NCBI GenBank assembly: GCA_002345205.1
Contig: DDVI01000110.1
Location: 1-51,220 of the forward strand
Reading direction: 5' to 3'
DNA length: 51,220 bases
DNA from: Bdellovibrionaceae bacterium UBA2316
GTDB taxonomy: Bacteria > Bdellovibrionota > Bdellovibrionia > Bdellovibrionales > Bdellovibrionaceae
The number at the start of each line of letters is the position of its first letter. The stretch's first letter is position 1. A model generated the notes under the pieces. The model saw only the letters and a program-made list of their open reading frames with translations. It was not told where the DNA came from and did not search any database. This document shows positions 16,087 to 24,689 of the stretch, piece by piece. Position numbers and translations under genes: made by a program.

Positions 16087-16500
16087 ATGGGAATGTCATC
16101 TGGTAGTAAATCCAAAGCGGTTCTAAGCGAAATCAACGTTACACCCCTTGTGGACGTAATGTTGGTTTTGTTGATTATGTTTATGGTGACGACTCCCTTA
16201 ATGCAACAGGGTGTACAGGTTGATTTACCAAAGACGTCAGCTACGGGCATGGAACTCAGTGAAGATCCGATGTTATTGCAAATTGAAAGTAATAAGCGAA
16301 TCACGATAGCCAAAAATCCAGTTACGCTAGATCAGCTCCGTCCTAAACTAATTGCGATTTTTAAAACTAGAAAAAATAAGCAGCTGTTTATTCAAGCTGA
16401 TCGACGTGTCGATTATGGAATTGTCGCTGAAGTTATGGCCGAAGCAAAGGCAGCAGGAATAAGCCAACTTGGCCTAGTGACTCTGCCAAAGGATAATTAG
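16087..16500 (+). CDS. tolR: Tol-Pal system protein TolR
   Basis: TolR is the peptidoglycan-binding stator partner of TolQ. It has one N-terminal transmembrane helix at about 19-40 (PLVDVMLVLLIMFMVTTPLM) with the conserved proton-carrying Asp23 just inside, preceded by SEINVTP, the family motif. The periplasmic domain (45-137) has the ExbD/TolR fold pattern, for example LFIQADRRVDYGIVAEVMAEAKAAGI. Length 137 aa is normal. The gene is 26 bp after tolQ and 8 bp before tolA, so clearly in one operon. Confidence 0.94.
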   Translation: MGMSSGSKSKAVLSEINVTPLVDVMLVLLIMFMVTTPLMQQGVQVDLPKTSATGMELSEDPMLLQIESNKRITIAKNPVTLDQLRPKLIAIFKTRKNKQLFIQADRRVDYGIVAEVMAEAKAAGISQLGLVTLPKDN

Positions 16501-16508
16501 AACCGCCT

Positions 16509-17318
16509 ATGGTAAGACCACCTGATCAAAACAAAGGTATCGTTTTTTCATTCGGAGCACATGTCGCTCTTGCGGTGTTTTTGATTTTGAAAAATGTTTT
16601 CTTTGATGCGGATGTACCTGACTATCAAGCAGCCATTCGTGTGGATATGGTTGCCCTGCCGGATAAAAACCCGGTTGTGCCTTCTCAGGCCGCTACGGAT
16701 ACGAAAACAGAAAAACCACCGGAACCCCCACAACCAGATCCAATGCCAGCGGCCAAAACATCTGAAACTTTGCCAGAGAAAAAACCTCAAATAGATGAAA
16801 CGGCCATTAAACTTTCTGATAAAAAGCACGACGACGAAAAACATAAAAAAGAAGAAAAAAAAAGACGTAAAGAAGCCTTAGATCGAATCAAAAAAATGTC
16901 GGCTCTTGAGTCGATCAAATCTGCAGTTGAATCCGAGCGAATTGAAAAACTAGTCGGCCAATCAGAATCGAAGCCTAAATCGGTGTATAAAGGTAATGTT
17001 CTGAATCCTGGTACTGAATTATCCGGTATTAATAAAATTCAACATGAAAACTACGTAGCTTTACTTGACCGCCAAATAAAAGAAAATTGGACGCTACCAC
17101 AGTGGCTCGCTAATAAAGAATTTAAAGCCCAGGCATTGTTGAAAATCGATGAAAACGGAAATATAATTTATAATCAAATTTACAAATCGAGCGGTAATGC
17201 GAGCTATGACGACGTCGTCAGAGAAACGATCCAGAAGTCCGGCCCGTTCCCTAAACCACCCGAAAAATTTTCAGCTATTTTATCTGAAAGAGGCGTGTTG
17301 ATCGGTTTTCCTGAGTAA
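16509..17318 (+). CDS. tolA: TolA-like energy transducer with TonB C-terminal domain
   Basis: TolA spans the periplasm and carries force from TolQR to the outer-membrane partners. The N-terminal anchor is at about 10-31 (VFSFGAHVALAVFLILKNVFF). A Pro-rich stretch (EKPPEPPQPDPMP) and a charged Lys/Glu helix (about 100-150) form the linker. The C-terminal domain (about 180-269) is of TonB/TolA type: YVALLDRQIKENW, KEFKAQALLKIDENGNI, SSGNASYDDVVRETIQKSGPFPKPP. At 269 aa it is shorter than the E. coli protein (about 420), mainly in the linker. Position between tolR and tolB supports the name over TonB. Confidence 0.92.
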   Translation: MVRPPDQNKGIVFSFGAHVALAVFLILKNVFFDADVPDYQAAIRVDMVALPDKNPVVPSQAATDTKTEKPPEPPQPDPMPAAKTSETLPEKKPQIDETAIKLSDKKHDDEKHKKEEKKRRKEALDRIKKMSALESIKSAVESERIEKLVGQSESKPKSVYKGNVLNPGTELSGINKIQHENYVALLDRQIKENWTLPQWLANKEFKAQALLKIDENGNIIYNQIYKSSGNASYDDVVRETIQKSGPFPKPPEKFSAILSERGVLIGFPE

Positions 17319-17346
17319 GGATAAATTTGAAAACAGAGGAGTTTAA

Positions 17347-18723
17347 ATGAAAGCATTTTTAATCACACTGTTGGTCGTGCTAACGACGAATGTTTTTGCA
17401 GACGAACAGCTATACATCAAAATCGGTGACGCTAAAACTAAAAAAAGTCTTCTTGGCTTTCCTCAATTGAACTACTCGGGGTCACCCGCACAGGCGACCA
17501 AAAATTTTTCTATAGGCGCTGAGATGTACAACGTTATCCAAAACGATTTAGATGTCTCTGGGTACTTTCAATTTATTGCAAGTTCGGCATTCTTAGAAGA
17601 TGGCAAAAAAACGGGTTTAAAGCCTCATCCTGGCGAAGCCAATGGTTTTAAATTTGATAATTGGAAACCTTTGTCAGCGGACTTTTTAATCAAGGGCGAG
17701 TTCCTAGTTGATAAAGACGATCAAATCGAGCTTGAGATTTATTTGTATCATGTACCCAAATCCGGTTTAGTATTCGGCAAAAAATATCGTGGTCCTAAAT
17801 CGACTCTCAGAAAAATTGCTCACACGTTCGCGAATGATGTTTTGAAAAATTTAACCGACAAAAGTGGGCCGTTTAATTCGAAATTTGTTTTTTCGAGTGA
17901 CCGTGGTGGTGGTAAGTTTCGCGAAATTTACACAATGGATTGGGATGGCGTTGAAATCGAAAAATTAACTAACCATAATAGTATTGCACTGTCACCCGCT
18001 TGGTCGCCAGATGCAAAAAAAATCGCATACACAGCATATGTACAGAAGAAATCTACGAAAATGCGTAATGCTGATTTGTTTTTATTTGATCTAGAGAAAA
18101 GTAAACGTACAAATTTATCTTACCGAACAGGTATCAACTCGGGCGCAGCTTTTACACCGAATGGAAGTTCTATCTTATTGACGATTTCCCAGGGCGTGAC
18201 TCCGAATATTTTCAAAATTAATCTAGATGGTGAAATTCAAGGGAAAATCACTAATGGCCCCGGAAATGCGTTAAATGTCGAGCCCGCAGTTAGCCCTGAC
18301 GGCAGGAAAGTCGCATTCTCGTCAGATCGAAGTGGTAAACCGATGATTTATGTAATGGATATTGATGGCTCTAACGTCACACGCATCACGTTTGGTGGGG
18401 TATTTAACTCGGCTCCCGCATGGTCACCAGATGGCAAACGGATTGCCTTTGCGGGACAAGACGCCGGAAACTTTGACATTTTCGTAATGGACTCAAGCGG
18501 ACAGAACATTACGCGCGTAACCTCAGCCAAAAAAGCGAATGGAAAAGCGGCAGATAACGAAGACCCTCATTTTTCCCCGGATGGACGTTTTATCGTTTAT
18601 ACCAGCAATAGAACTGGCAAAAATCAAATTTACTTCTCTACGGTCGACGGTTCTGAAGAACGCAGAGTCACTCAGGACAGCCATAACTATTATAAGCCTA
18701 AATGGTCGACATTTTTGGATTAA
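17347..18723 (+). CDS. tolB: Tol-Pal system periplasmic protein TolB
   Basis: TolB is a periplasmic beta-propeller that binds Pal and competes with peptidoglycan. Residues 1-18 are a signal peptide (cleavage after NVFA). The N-terminal domain (about 20-165) is followed by propeller repeats with the WD40-like pattern: SPAWSPDAKKIAYTAY, EPAVSPDGRKVAFSSDRSG, APAWSPDGKRIAFAG, DPHFSPDGRFIVYTSNRTG. Length 458 aa is close to normal (~430). The GAGGAG ribosome site is 5-6 bases before the ATG. A strong hairpin follows the stop. Unlike in most proteobacteria, no pal gene follows in this window. Confidence 0.95.
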   Translation: MKAFLITLLVVLTTNVFADEQLYIKIGDAKTKKSLLGFPQLNYSGSPAQATKNFSIGAEMYNVIQNDLDVSGYFQFIASSAFLEDGKKTGLKPHPGEANGFKFDNWKPLSADFLIKGEFLVDKDDQIELEIYLYHVPKSGLVFGKKYRGPKSTLRKIAHTFANDVLKNLTDKSGPFNSKFVFSSDRGGGKFREIYTMDWDGVEIEKLTNHNSIALSPAWSPDAKKIAYTAYVQKKSTKMRNADLFLFDLEKSKRTNLSYRTGINSGAAFTPNGSSILLTISQGVTPNIFKINLDGEIQGKITNGPGNALNVEPAVSPDGRKVAFSSDRSGKPMIYVMDIDGSNVTRITFGGVFNSAPAWSPDGKRIAFAGQDAGNFDIFVMDSSGQNITRVTSAKKANGKAADNEDPHFSPDGRFIVYTSNRTGKNQIYFSTVDGSEERRVTQDSHNYYKPKWSTFLD

Positions 18724-18726
18724 AGA

Positions 18727-18748
18727 GATGCGCAGTATGCTGCGCATC
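18727..18748 (+). terminator. Stem-loop after tolB
   Basis: A perfect 9-bp stem, GATGCGCAG and CTGCGCATC, with a 4-nt loop, begins 3 bp after the tolB stop. The following bases (TTGACCCTATTT) are only moderately T-rich, so it may be a weak terminator or an RNA-stabilising hairpin. Confidence 0.6.
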
Positions 18749-18783
18749 TTGACCCTATTTAAGGACCTCGCTAACACCAAGCC

Positions 18784-18930
18784 ATGATCACTCAGAATAT
18801 AAAAGTTAAGGAATTAAGAAAAATTATCTGGATCTATATACTGGCGTTTTTTATCGTGGCATTTAGTACCCACGAGCGCTCTAATGATGGTTCAACACAA
18901 AGCAAACCCTCACTACAAAGGACAAAATAA
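18784..18930 (+). CDS. Putative 48-aa single-pass membrane protein
   Basis: The frame encodes a basic N-terminus (KVKELRK), one hydrophobic helix (IIWIYILAFFIVAFS) and a polar tail (HERSNDGSTQSKPS). Its stop overlaps the start of the cyclophilin gene by one base (TAATG), which suggests coupled translation. A weak AAGGA lies about 18 bases upstream. I do not know a family. It is too short to be sure, but the gene fits neatly between the tolB hairpin and the next start. Confidence 0.45.
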   Translation: MITQNIKVKELRKIIWIYILAFFIVAFSTHERSNDGSTQSKPSLQRTK

Positions 18931-19436
18931 TGGAAGCTCAGTTTGAAACAAACCTTGGTAATTTTAAAATCAAATTATTTGAAGATAAAACGCCAACTCT
19001 AGTAAAGCACTTTGCTGGTTTAGTTGAGGGCACAAAAGAATGGAAAGACCCTAAAACAAACGCAAATGTAAACCGCCCATTCTATGATGGTTTAATTTTT
19101 CACCGAGTTATCCCTGATTTTATGGTTCAGTTTGGTTGCCCACTTGGTAACGGAACCGGTGGACCTGGCTACAACGTAAATGATGAATACCATCCCGATT
19201 TGAAACACGATCGCAAAGGCTTGTTATCAACAGCTAACATCGGTCGCCCTAACACGAATGGTTCACAGTTTTTTATCACTGTGGCGCCTACTCCTTGGCT
19301 AAATGGCGGGCATTCTATCATTGGTGAAGTCACTGAAGGTTATGATGTAGTTGAAGAGATCTCTAAGGCTCCAAGAAATGCTCAGGATCGCCCATTAGAA
19401 AATGTGGTGATCAAATCTGTTAAAATCGTTAAATAA
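18930..19436 (+). CDS. Cyclophilin-type peptidyl-prolyl cis-trans isomerase
   Basis: The enzyme speeds rotation about Xaa-Pro bonds in folding proteins. Family motifs are all present: FHRVIPDFMVQFGCP (catalytic Arg, Phe, Met, Gln), GTGGPGY, HDRKGLLSTANIGRPNTNGSQFFIT (read as LLSTAN and NGSQFFIT) and PWLNGGHSIIGEV. There is no signal peptide, so it is cytoplasmic (PpiB-like). Length 168 aa is normal. AAAGGA precedes the ATG, and the previous small ORF ends on its start. A strong bidirectional terminator follows 30 bp after the stop. Confidence 0.95.
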   Translation: MEAQFETNLGNFKIKLFEDKTPTLVKHFAGLVEGTKEWKDPKTNANVNRPFYDGLIFHRVIPDFMVQFGCPLGNGTGGPGYNVNDEYHPDLKHDRKGLLSTANIGRPNTNGSQFFITVAPTPWLNGGHSIIGEVTEGYDVVEEISKAPRNAQDRPLENVVIKSVKIVK

Positions 19437-19465
19437 CGATTTCGCTTCTTTCGACATATAAAAAT

Positions 19466-19495
19466 AAAAAAGGCCGGTTTGTAGCCGGCCTTTTT
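19466..19495. terminator. Bidirectional intrinsic terminator
   Basis: GGCCGG (19472-19477) pairs with CCGGCC (19485-19490), extended by A-run/T-run pairs on both sides. The T-tract follows on either strand, so it can serve the cyclophilin gene (plus) and the convergent gene at 19527-20213 (minus). Confidence 0.9.
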
Positions 19496-19526
19496 ATTTA
19501 GATCTTCAGAAATTAACTCTTTTAGA

Positions 19527-20213
19527 CTAAGAGTTACATTTACCTTTCCACTCATCACGCTTTAATTCAACTTGCTTACGTTGTTCAGCAGTTAAATCTT
19601 TCGTTGATGTTAGAACTTTTGATTTACCTTCACCTTTACCAGCTAGGCTTTCGAAACCTTTTTCGCCTCTTATAACATTCAAGATACCTACTAATTCAAT
19701 TTCATTAGCAGAGATTGATTCGTTCTTTAAAACATACTTTTTGTACGTTAAAAGATTTGTAGCTGCTAATTGAGCTTCGTAAGTACCAGAAACTTCAGAC
19801 ATCGAAACATCTGAATTTTTAAGTAAACGTTTTACAACATCTTGAACATCTGAATCTTTCATATCAGATAGGCGCTCTAAAAGACCTTTCATATGCTTAC
19901 CAGAGTTTCTTGTAGCTTGGTCTGAACTCTTTAAAAGAGTATTTAAGTGACCACCGAAAGCTACTTTCGCAAGAACGTCTTCTTTAAATACTTCATTTAG
20001 ACCCGCTTCTAATTTAGCTGGATCTGATTTACCTTCTGATACTGTAGTTAATAAATCTTCGATGATCTTTTTATTAGCTTCTTTGCCTTGTAGTTTAGAA
20101 ATAGATTCCATTTTAGCTTTTGTTTCAGCTGGGATCTCTTTTGCTGCTTTTTGAGCAAATACAGATGAAGAGAATGCTAATAATGCTACGAGTGTTACTA
20201 ATTTTGCTTTCAT
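19527..20213 (-). CDS. Secreted helical protein of unknown function, 228 aa
   Basis: I do not recognise a family. A clean signal peptide (MKAKLVTLVALLAFSSSVFA) is followed by an almost entirely helical, Lys/Glu-rich protein, with segments such as KKIIEDLLTTVSEG, HMKGLLERLSDMKDSDVQDVVKRLL and LTAEQRKQVELKRDEWKG. HEAT-like or simple helical-bundle structure is possible. A single Cys is near the end. AAGGAG precedes the ATG by 7-8 bases. It is separated from the large gene upstream by 156 bp with a palindromic element, so it probably has its own promoter. It is likely periplasmic. Confidence 0.78.
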   Translation of the reverse strand: MKAKLVTLVALLAFSSSVFAQKAAKEIPAETKAKMESISKLQGKEANKKIIEDLLTTVSEGKSDPAKLEAGLNEVFKEDVLAKVAFGGHLNTLLKSSDQATRNSGKHMKGLLERLSDMKDSDVQDVVKRLLKNSDVSMSEVSGTYEAQLAATNLLTYKKYVLKNESISANEIELVGILNVIRGEKGFESLAGKGEGKSKVLTSTKDLTAEQRKQVELKRDEWKGKCNS

Positions 20214-20333
20214 TTAATGTCTCCTTATTTTAAAACATTTATTTTTTAAGTTTAAATCTTCAGTTTCTATCTATTCATTTAAAGTGCCAGTCGAACGTGC
20301 TTTAATTGAACCCTATTTCAACTATAACCTTGG

Positions 20334-20354
20334 ATTGTCCAAAGTTTAGTCAAT
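20334..20354. promoter_or_regulatory. 21-bp imperfect palindrome, copy 1
   Basis: ATTG...CAAT flanks the core GTCCAAAGTTTAGTC (20337-20351). The core is 14/15 identical to that at 24551-24565. It could be an operator or a small dispersed intergenic repeat; it lies upstream of the secreted helical protein gene. Confidence 0.4.
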
Positions 20355-20369
20355 AGGGACGTCAATTGC

Positions 20370-23300
20370 CTAACAACCTCCTCCGCCAGTCACGCCAGCT
20401 GCGGATTTCGTTTTAATACAGTCTTTACGTTTCTGTTCACGTTGCGCTTTTTCAGCTAAACGTTTCTTTTCTTCTGGATTATCTTTAAGTGAATACTCTA
20501 ACGCCGCATTTCTAGCGAATTGAATCGTCGACAAAGTCGCCACTAATTCCCGCGCGATTTGATTCATTTGGTTCTTTGTGAACTCGATGATTCTTAGTGG
20601 TTTTGCGCGTTCGCCTTTAGACTCTGCGACCTTGATTTGCTTCGCTAAATTATCAATCTCTTCAGACATTGCTTTTAGTGATTCATCAATTTTCTTTTCT
20701 AGAGCATCGACCTGTTTTTCATCCATTTTCAAATCAACGACCGCTCTGTCTTTACCGTTAAAATCCGGTTTGTTAACGACTTCTGCGTTTTTAATTGCCC
20801 AGTACAAGCTAGATAAAATTTCTTCGTTCATTAGCTGGAACTTAAACAATCTTGGAGCCGCACCTGTTTTGATCGAGTTCAAATCTTGTTGGAATGGACG
20901 TGCTTGCAGAGTAACGATATCTGAAGGACTCATTTGTTTCTTGTACGTAGACTTCATATCATCAGCTAATTTATTTGATGTATAAAGCTTCTGCACCGTC
21001 TCTGCTGGAAGATTATTCCTTAATACTTCAGCTAACACCAAAGAATATACGCGAGACTCTTGTAACGCTGATGTTACCACTGAGTTTCTTACAATTGACG
21101 AGTGCAGCGGTAAACCTAACAAAGTTCCTACATCTTTGAATTGTGCTTCTAAGAATTTCACTGCGATGGATTCATACTGAACTTTAAACGTTTCTAATTG
21201 TCTAGAAACTTGATTTTCCACGTATTTTTCCCACCAGTCCGACATACTGACTAATGGCTGTTTCAACAACTCTGCACGTTTTTGTGCGTCTTTTTCTTCT
21301 AGTTCAAACTGAGTAGATGTGGTGATGTTTTTCATTTCTGCAGTTAAGTTCTTATCGATAACGTTGAACGCGCCTGCATACTTTTGATTTTTAGCTTCAT
21401 CGATAATCCACTGAGTATACAGTGAGCCTGACGAATCAAATTTCAATTTATCAGAACAGATATCCAGTTTTAAATTGTCACTAACGATACGTGGCGGGAT
21501 AAATAGGTCTCTGAAACCTAACATTCCATAGCCGTATACATTACCAAGAGTATTATCAGAAACCGCTTGGCCTTTTTCCGCATTCGGTCCACACAACATA
21601 TAGTAATATAAGTAATCTGTTTTCTTTTCGAATCTGAACTGAGTGCTTAATCTAACGTTTCTGTAAAACTCAGGTAATTCAACACGTTTTACTAACTCTT
21701 TATTAGCTTCGTGACTTTCAAATGCATATGGGAAACCTTGACCGTAGAATAATAACGGTGCTGGATATCCCATTTTGTTTAAATGTTCACGTAAGATCGC
21801 TTGAACGACTTCGTTCACATTGCCTTTGCTTGCTGACGAAAGTGTTCTCATTGTGTTAATCGCTGTTCCGTTTTTCATTAGATCAGCTGATTTTAATCCA
21901 GCAATGATTTCGATTAACTGATCTTTGTGATTTTTTAAATCGCTAGAATCTAAACCCTTTCTATTAAGGTACGCCTCTAAGTCAGCGGCTACCTTATGAA
22001 CCGTAACTTGCTGAGCTTCTTGAAGTTCAGCAGGGTTGTCCATGTAATTATCTTTCCACTTTTTACCTTCACCCAATTTAACAGATGGATCTGGATTAAC
22101 TCCATATAGTGGATACTGGCGATAATTTAAAAAGCGCAGTAGATCAGGATTCGTTGAAATGCCGCCCTCTTCCATTGAATCTAAAATATCACCATCAGAG
22201 CGAGTTGCGTCTTTGATTTTTCCGCACTCGTCTTTGTTATTCATGCAAACATTTGAGTTTTTTAAATCTTTTACAAATGATTCATAGAAAGATTTAGAGA
22301 ATCGTTCCATGTCTTGGTACTTGTTGATCTTATCAACCCATTGCATGTGGGCTTGTTTTGCTTTTGTTTGATTGAACTCTCTCCACTTCATCATGGCTTG
22401 AGAGAAATCATATAGCCAGCCTTCAATATCATTACGACGGCAATCTGCACCTGTTAAATCTTTTTCGCAAGAAACTGAGTCTTTTTGAAATTTCTCTGCA
22501 GATTCTTTTGTAATTAAAGTATTTAAAATTTCTGCTTTGCGCGGAAACGCATCAATGTTAGGCCACAGGTAATAGTAACCCATGCTGAAGTTTAATACCT
22601 TATCTTCCACCCAACCATGAATCGCCGTATCCAAAGCAGTAAACACCGTAATACTTGATAAGTGAGTAATGAACTTCATAGTCTTAGTCCAAACGCCACC
22701 AAATAAACCAGAAATTACGCTTGTTCCAATCTCTGCGCCTTCTAATCGTAATTTTCCTAAAACAGCTTGTTTACTTTTGCTCATGGCTTCTGCAATTGAG
22801 GTATACGGGCTAGAAGATCTTACTTTTCCGGCTAACGCCGTAATAGCTCCAGAGCCCATTGTTGAAAGCACCATGGAAACCAGCGCAGGCGCATAGGTAT
22901 TAAACTTCTTTTCCATTACCCATTCGCGCCAAGCCACATCACACGCGTCTTCGCTTAGACCGTTTAAGCGATCTTTAACTTTTTGAGCCGTAGCTGAGCC
23001 ACCTTGCTCTTTCAACATTTTCGGATCTTTATAAAGAGAAGTTACGCAGCTTTGTAATGTTCTTAGGAAATCACCGGTAATGTGGGAGGCCATAGAACCG
23101 GCCGACATTCCTAGATAAGGAACGATTTTCATATAGGCTTTTTTAGCTACCGAATTTGAGTATGGATTTAAACTTCCTTTACGATCGGCCATTTTTCCGG
23201 CTTCGTCCGCGATTTCATTAAGAAGTTTTTCAAAAACCCTTGGGTCATTTGTTTTTAAAGCGGCGGCCATTGCTACACGACTTGTAGGATTTTTAGCAAA

Positions 23301-24422
23301 CGCTTTCATCATTTCATCCGTAACCGCTTTGTTAGCCATTGCACCCGAAGTTAGGAATTCAGTCGCGTAACCATTTACGATCATGAATGAATAGAATGAC
23401 ATATGGCCAATTGGATCAGTCAGAGTTTGTAAATGTTGATCCATGATTAATGGATTTTGAGCGAAATCATTAATTAACATTCCACCGTTGATTAAACCGA
23501 TCGAAATAAAAAACATAACTGTTTCCATAGGAAAACGACGAGTCTGCGCTCCCCAAGTGGTTTTCTGCCATGCTGGCACTGGTTGCATATTTTTAGCGCG
23601 ACGGATTTCATCCAAACGATCACTGACCATTTTTTTAACCAGGTCACGACGATCTTGAGCTAGTAATTTTCTAATTTCCGATGGCTTAAAGTGTTCATGA
23701 ATAATTTTTCTTTGGGCTTCCGTCGTTTGTTCAATTTTTACGCTTTCAGCTTTTGCAACTGTTTCGGCTTTTCCGTCGTTATCAGCGTCCACTTGAGAAA
23801 AACTCATGTCGACATCAACCGTTGAACCTTGCGGGCTTTCTGGAGATAAAGGCGAACGGAATGATAACGAATCATCTGCTGATTTGTTTTGCGCTGAAGC
23901 TGTGTCTTGAGTCGTTCTTTCAACTGGCTTCGCCGCCTCGTCTGCTGGCGTTGCCGATTTTGCTTGAGGATTTTGTGGCGATTGCGGCATTGGTGCCTTT
24001 TGGCCATTTACCAAGAGCTGACCCTTCTTTGCCATGACGCCAAAAACTTCATCCGGAATATAGTTTTGAGTTAACTTAACCACTTCTAATACACTTGGAG
24101 GAAGTGTCGCTAAAAGTTCTTTAGGCAACTGCATGCCGTTATTGTTTTTATGTTCTTGAATGGCAGAGGCTAGTGAATCTTCGCTGAATTCGAAAACTTG
24201 CGCTCCCGATTGAAGACGAACCATTTTTACATTTTCATTTGTATACGATTGAATTTTAACTTCAGGAGCCTCCATCTGCTGTTGGGGAGTGCCCGCTTGT
24301 TCTGAAGAAACTTTGGCTTTTCTTTTAAAGCGATCTAGCCAGCCCGCGTGCGCCGGGGTCACAAATAGGGAATTAACCAGAAAAATCTGAGCTGTTAATA
24401 ATAGTATGTGCTTCTTCATCAT
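20370..24422 (-). CDS. Very large exported protein of unknown function, 1350 aa
   Basis: I do not recognise a family. Residues 1-26 are a signal peptide (cleavage after AHA). A low-complexity Pro/Ala/Gln/Ser region (about 140-205) is followed by a DxDxDG motif (DADNDG, about 212-217) that can bind calcium. Hydrophobic segments stand at about 298-318 (TVMFFISIGLINGGMLI), in the ALVSMVLSTMGSGAITALAG region and in SVISGLFGGVWTKTMKFITH, so parts may be membrane-inserted. The C-terminal 150 residues are charged helices, with coiled-coil character (KKIDESLKAMSEEIDNLAKQI), and the end is Gly-rich with a final Cys. Pairs of Cys are scattered through the middle. GAGGGA lies before the ATG. Its size and export suggest a surface or periplasmic machine, perhaps for prey contact; that is speculation. 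Confidence 0.75.
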   Translation of the reverse strand: MMKKHILLLTAQIFLVNSLFVTPAHAGWLDRFKRKAKVSSEQAGTPQQQMEAPEVKIQSYTNENVKMVRLQSGAQVFEFSEDSLASAIQEHKNNNGMQLPKELLATLPPSVLEVVKLTQNYIPDEVFGVMAKKGQLLVNGQKAPMPQSPQNPQAKSATPADEAAKPVERTTQDTASAQNKSADDSLSFRSPLSPESPQGSTVDVDMSFSQVDADNDGKAETVAKAESVKIEQTTEAQRKIIHEHFKPSEIRKLLAQDRRDLVKKMVSDRLDEIRRAKNMQPVPAWQKTTWGAQTRRFPMETVMFFISIGLINGGMLINDFAQNPLIMDQHLQTLTDPIGHMSFYSFMIVNGYATEFLTSGAMANKAVTDEMMKAFAKNPTSRVAMAAALKTNDPRVFEKLLNEIADEAGKMADRKGSLNPYSNSVAKKAYMKIVPYLGMSAGSMASHITGDFLRTLQSCVTSLYKDPKMLKEQGGSATAQKVKDRLNGLSEDACDVAWREWVMEKKFNTYAPALVSMVLSTMGSGAITALAGKVRSSSPYTSIAEAMSKSKQAVLGKLRLEGAEIGTSVISGLFGGVWTKTMKFITHLSSITVFTALDTAIHGWVEDKVLNFSMGYYYLWPNIDAFPRKAEILNTLITKESAEKFQKDSVSCEKDLTGADCRRNDIEGWLYDFSQAMMKWREFNQTKAKQAHMQWVDKINKYQDMERFSKSFYESFVKDLKNSNVCMNNKDECGKIKDATRSDGDILDSMEEGGISTNPDLLRFLNYRQYPLYGVNPDPSVKLGEGKKWKDNYMDNPAELQEAQQVTVHKVAADLEAYLNRKGLDSSDLKNHKDQLIEIIAGLKSADLMKNGTAINTMRTLSSASKGNVNEVVQAILREHLNKMGYPAPLLFYGQGFPYAFESHEANKELVKRVELPEFYRNVRLSTQFRFEKKTDYLYYYMLCGPNAEKGQAVSDNTLGNVYGYGMLGFRDLFIPPRIVSDNLKLDICSDKLKFDSSGSLYTQWIIDEAKNQKYAGAFNVIDKNLTAEMKNITTSTQFELEEKDAQKRAELLKQPLVSMSDWWEKYVENQVSRQLETFKVQYESIAVKFLEAQFKDVGTLLGLPLHSSIVRNSVVTSALQESRVYSLVLAEVLRNNLPAETVQKLYTSNKLADDMKSTYKKQMSPSDIVTLQARPFQQDLNSIKTGAAPRLFKFQLMNEEILSSLYWAIKNAEVVNKPDFNGKDRAVVDLKMDEKQVDALEKKIDESLKAMSEEIDNLAKQIKVAESKGERAKPLRIIEFTKNQMNQIARELVATLSTIQFARNAALEYSLKDNPEEKKRLAEKAQREQKRKDCIKTKSAAGVTGGGGC

Positions 24423-24511
24423 AAATATCCCTCGAGAGAAACTTTCCTCTCAGTAGACTTCATAGCAAATGCCAATCCAGTTTTTTCTTTGTGAATTTAA
24501 TCACTTATGCA

Positions 24512-24587
24512 TCTCATTGTGATACGGAAACAAATTAGGTCTGTGTCAGCGTCTAAAGTTTAGTCAGGTGCCTGTCTCATTGTGAGA
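24512..24587. repeat. Intergenic repeat cluster: two TCTCATTGTGA boxes and palindrome copy 2
   Basis: TCTCATTGTGA occurs at 24512-24522 and 24575-24585; the second is part of the inverted repeat TCTCA-TTG-TGAGA (24575-24587). Between them lies GTCTAAAGTTTAGTC (24551-24565) with a perfect 11-bp palindrome core CTAAAGTTTAG. The cluster is in the 267-bp divergent region between the 1350-aa protein and the nuclease lipoprotein, a natural place for shared regulation. A REP-like dispersed element is the alternative. Confidence 0.45.
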
Positions 24588-24689
24588 ATGGGCGTTTGGC
24601 CAACTTCAAGACTATCGTCGTGTTGAAAGGATCGTGAAGTATGAAACAATAAAGAATCTAAATTCAATTTTTCCAAAGGATGGGACTTT

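Noticed and set aside
20578..20985. 135-aa frame antisense to the 1350-aa protein gene
   Set aside because: Shadow of a charged coiled-coil region; no ribosome site.
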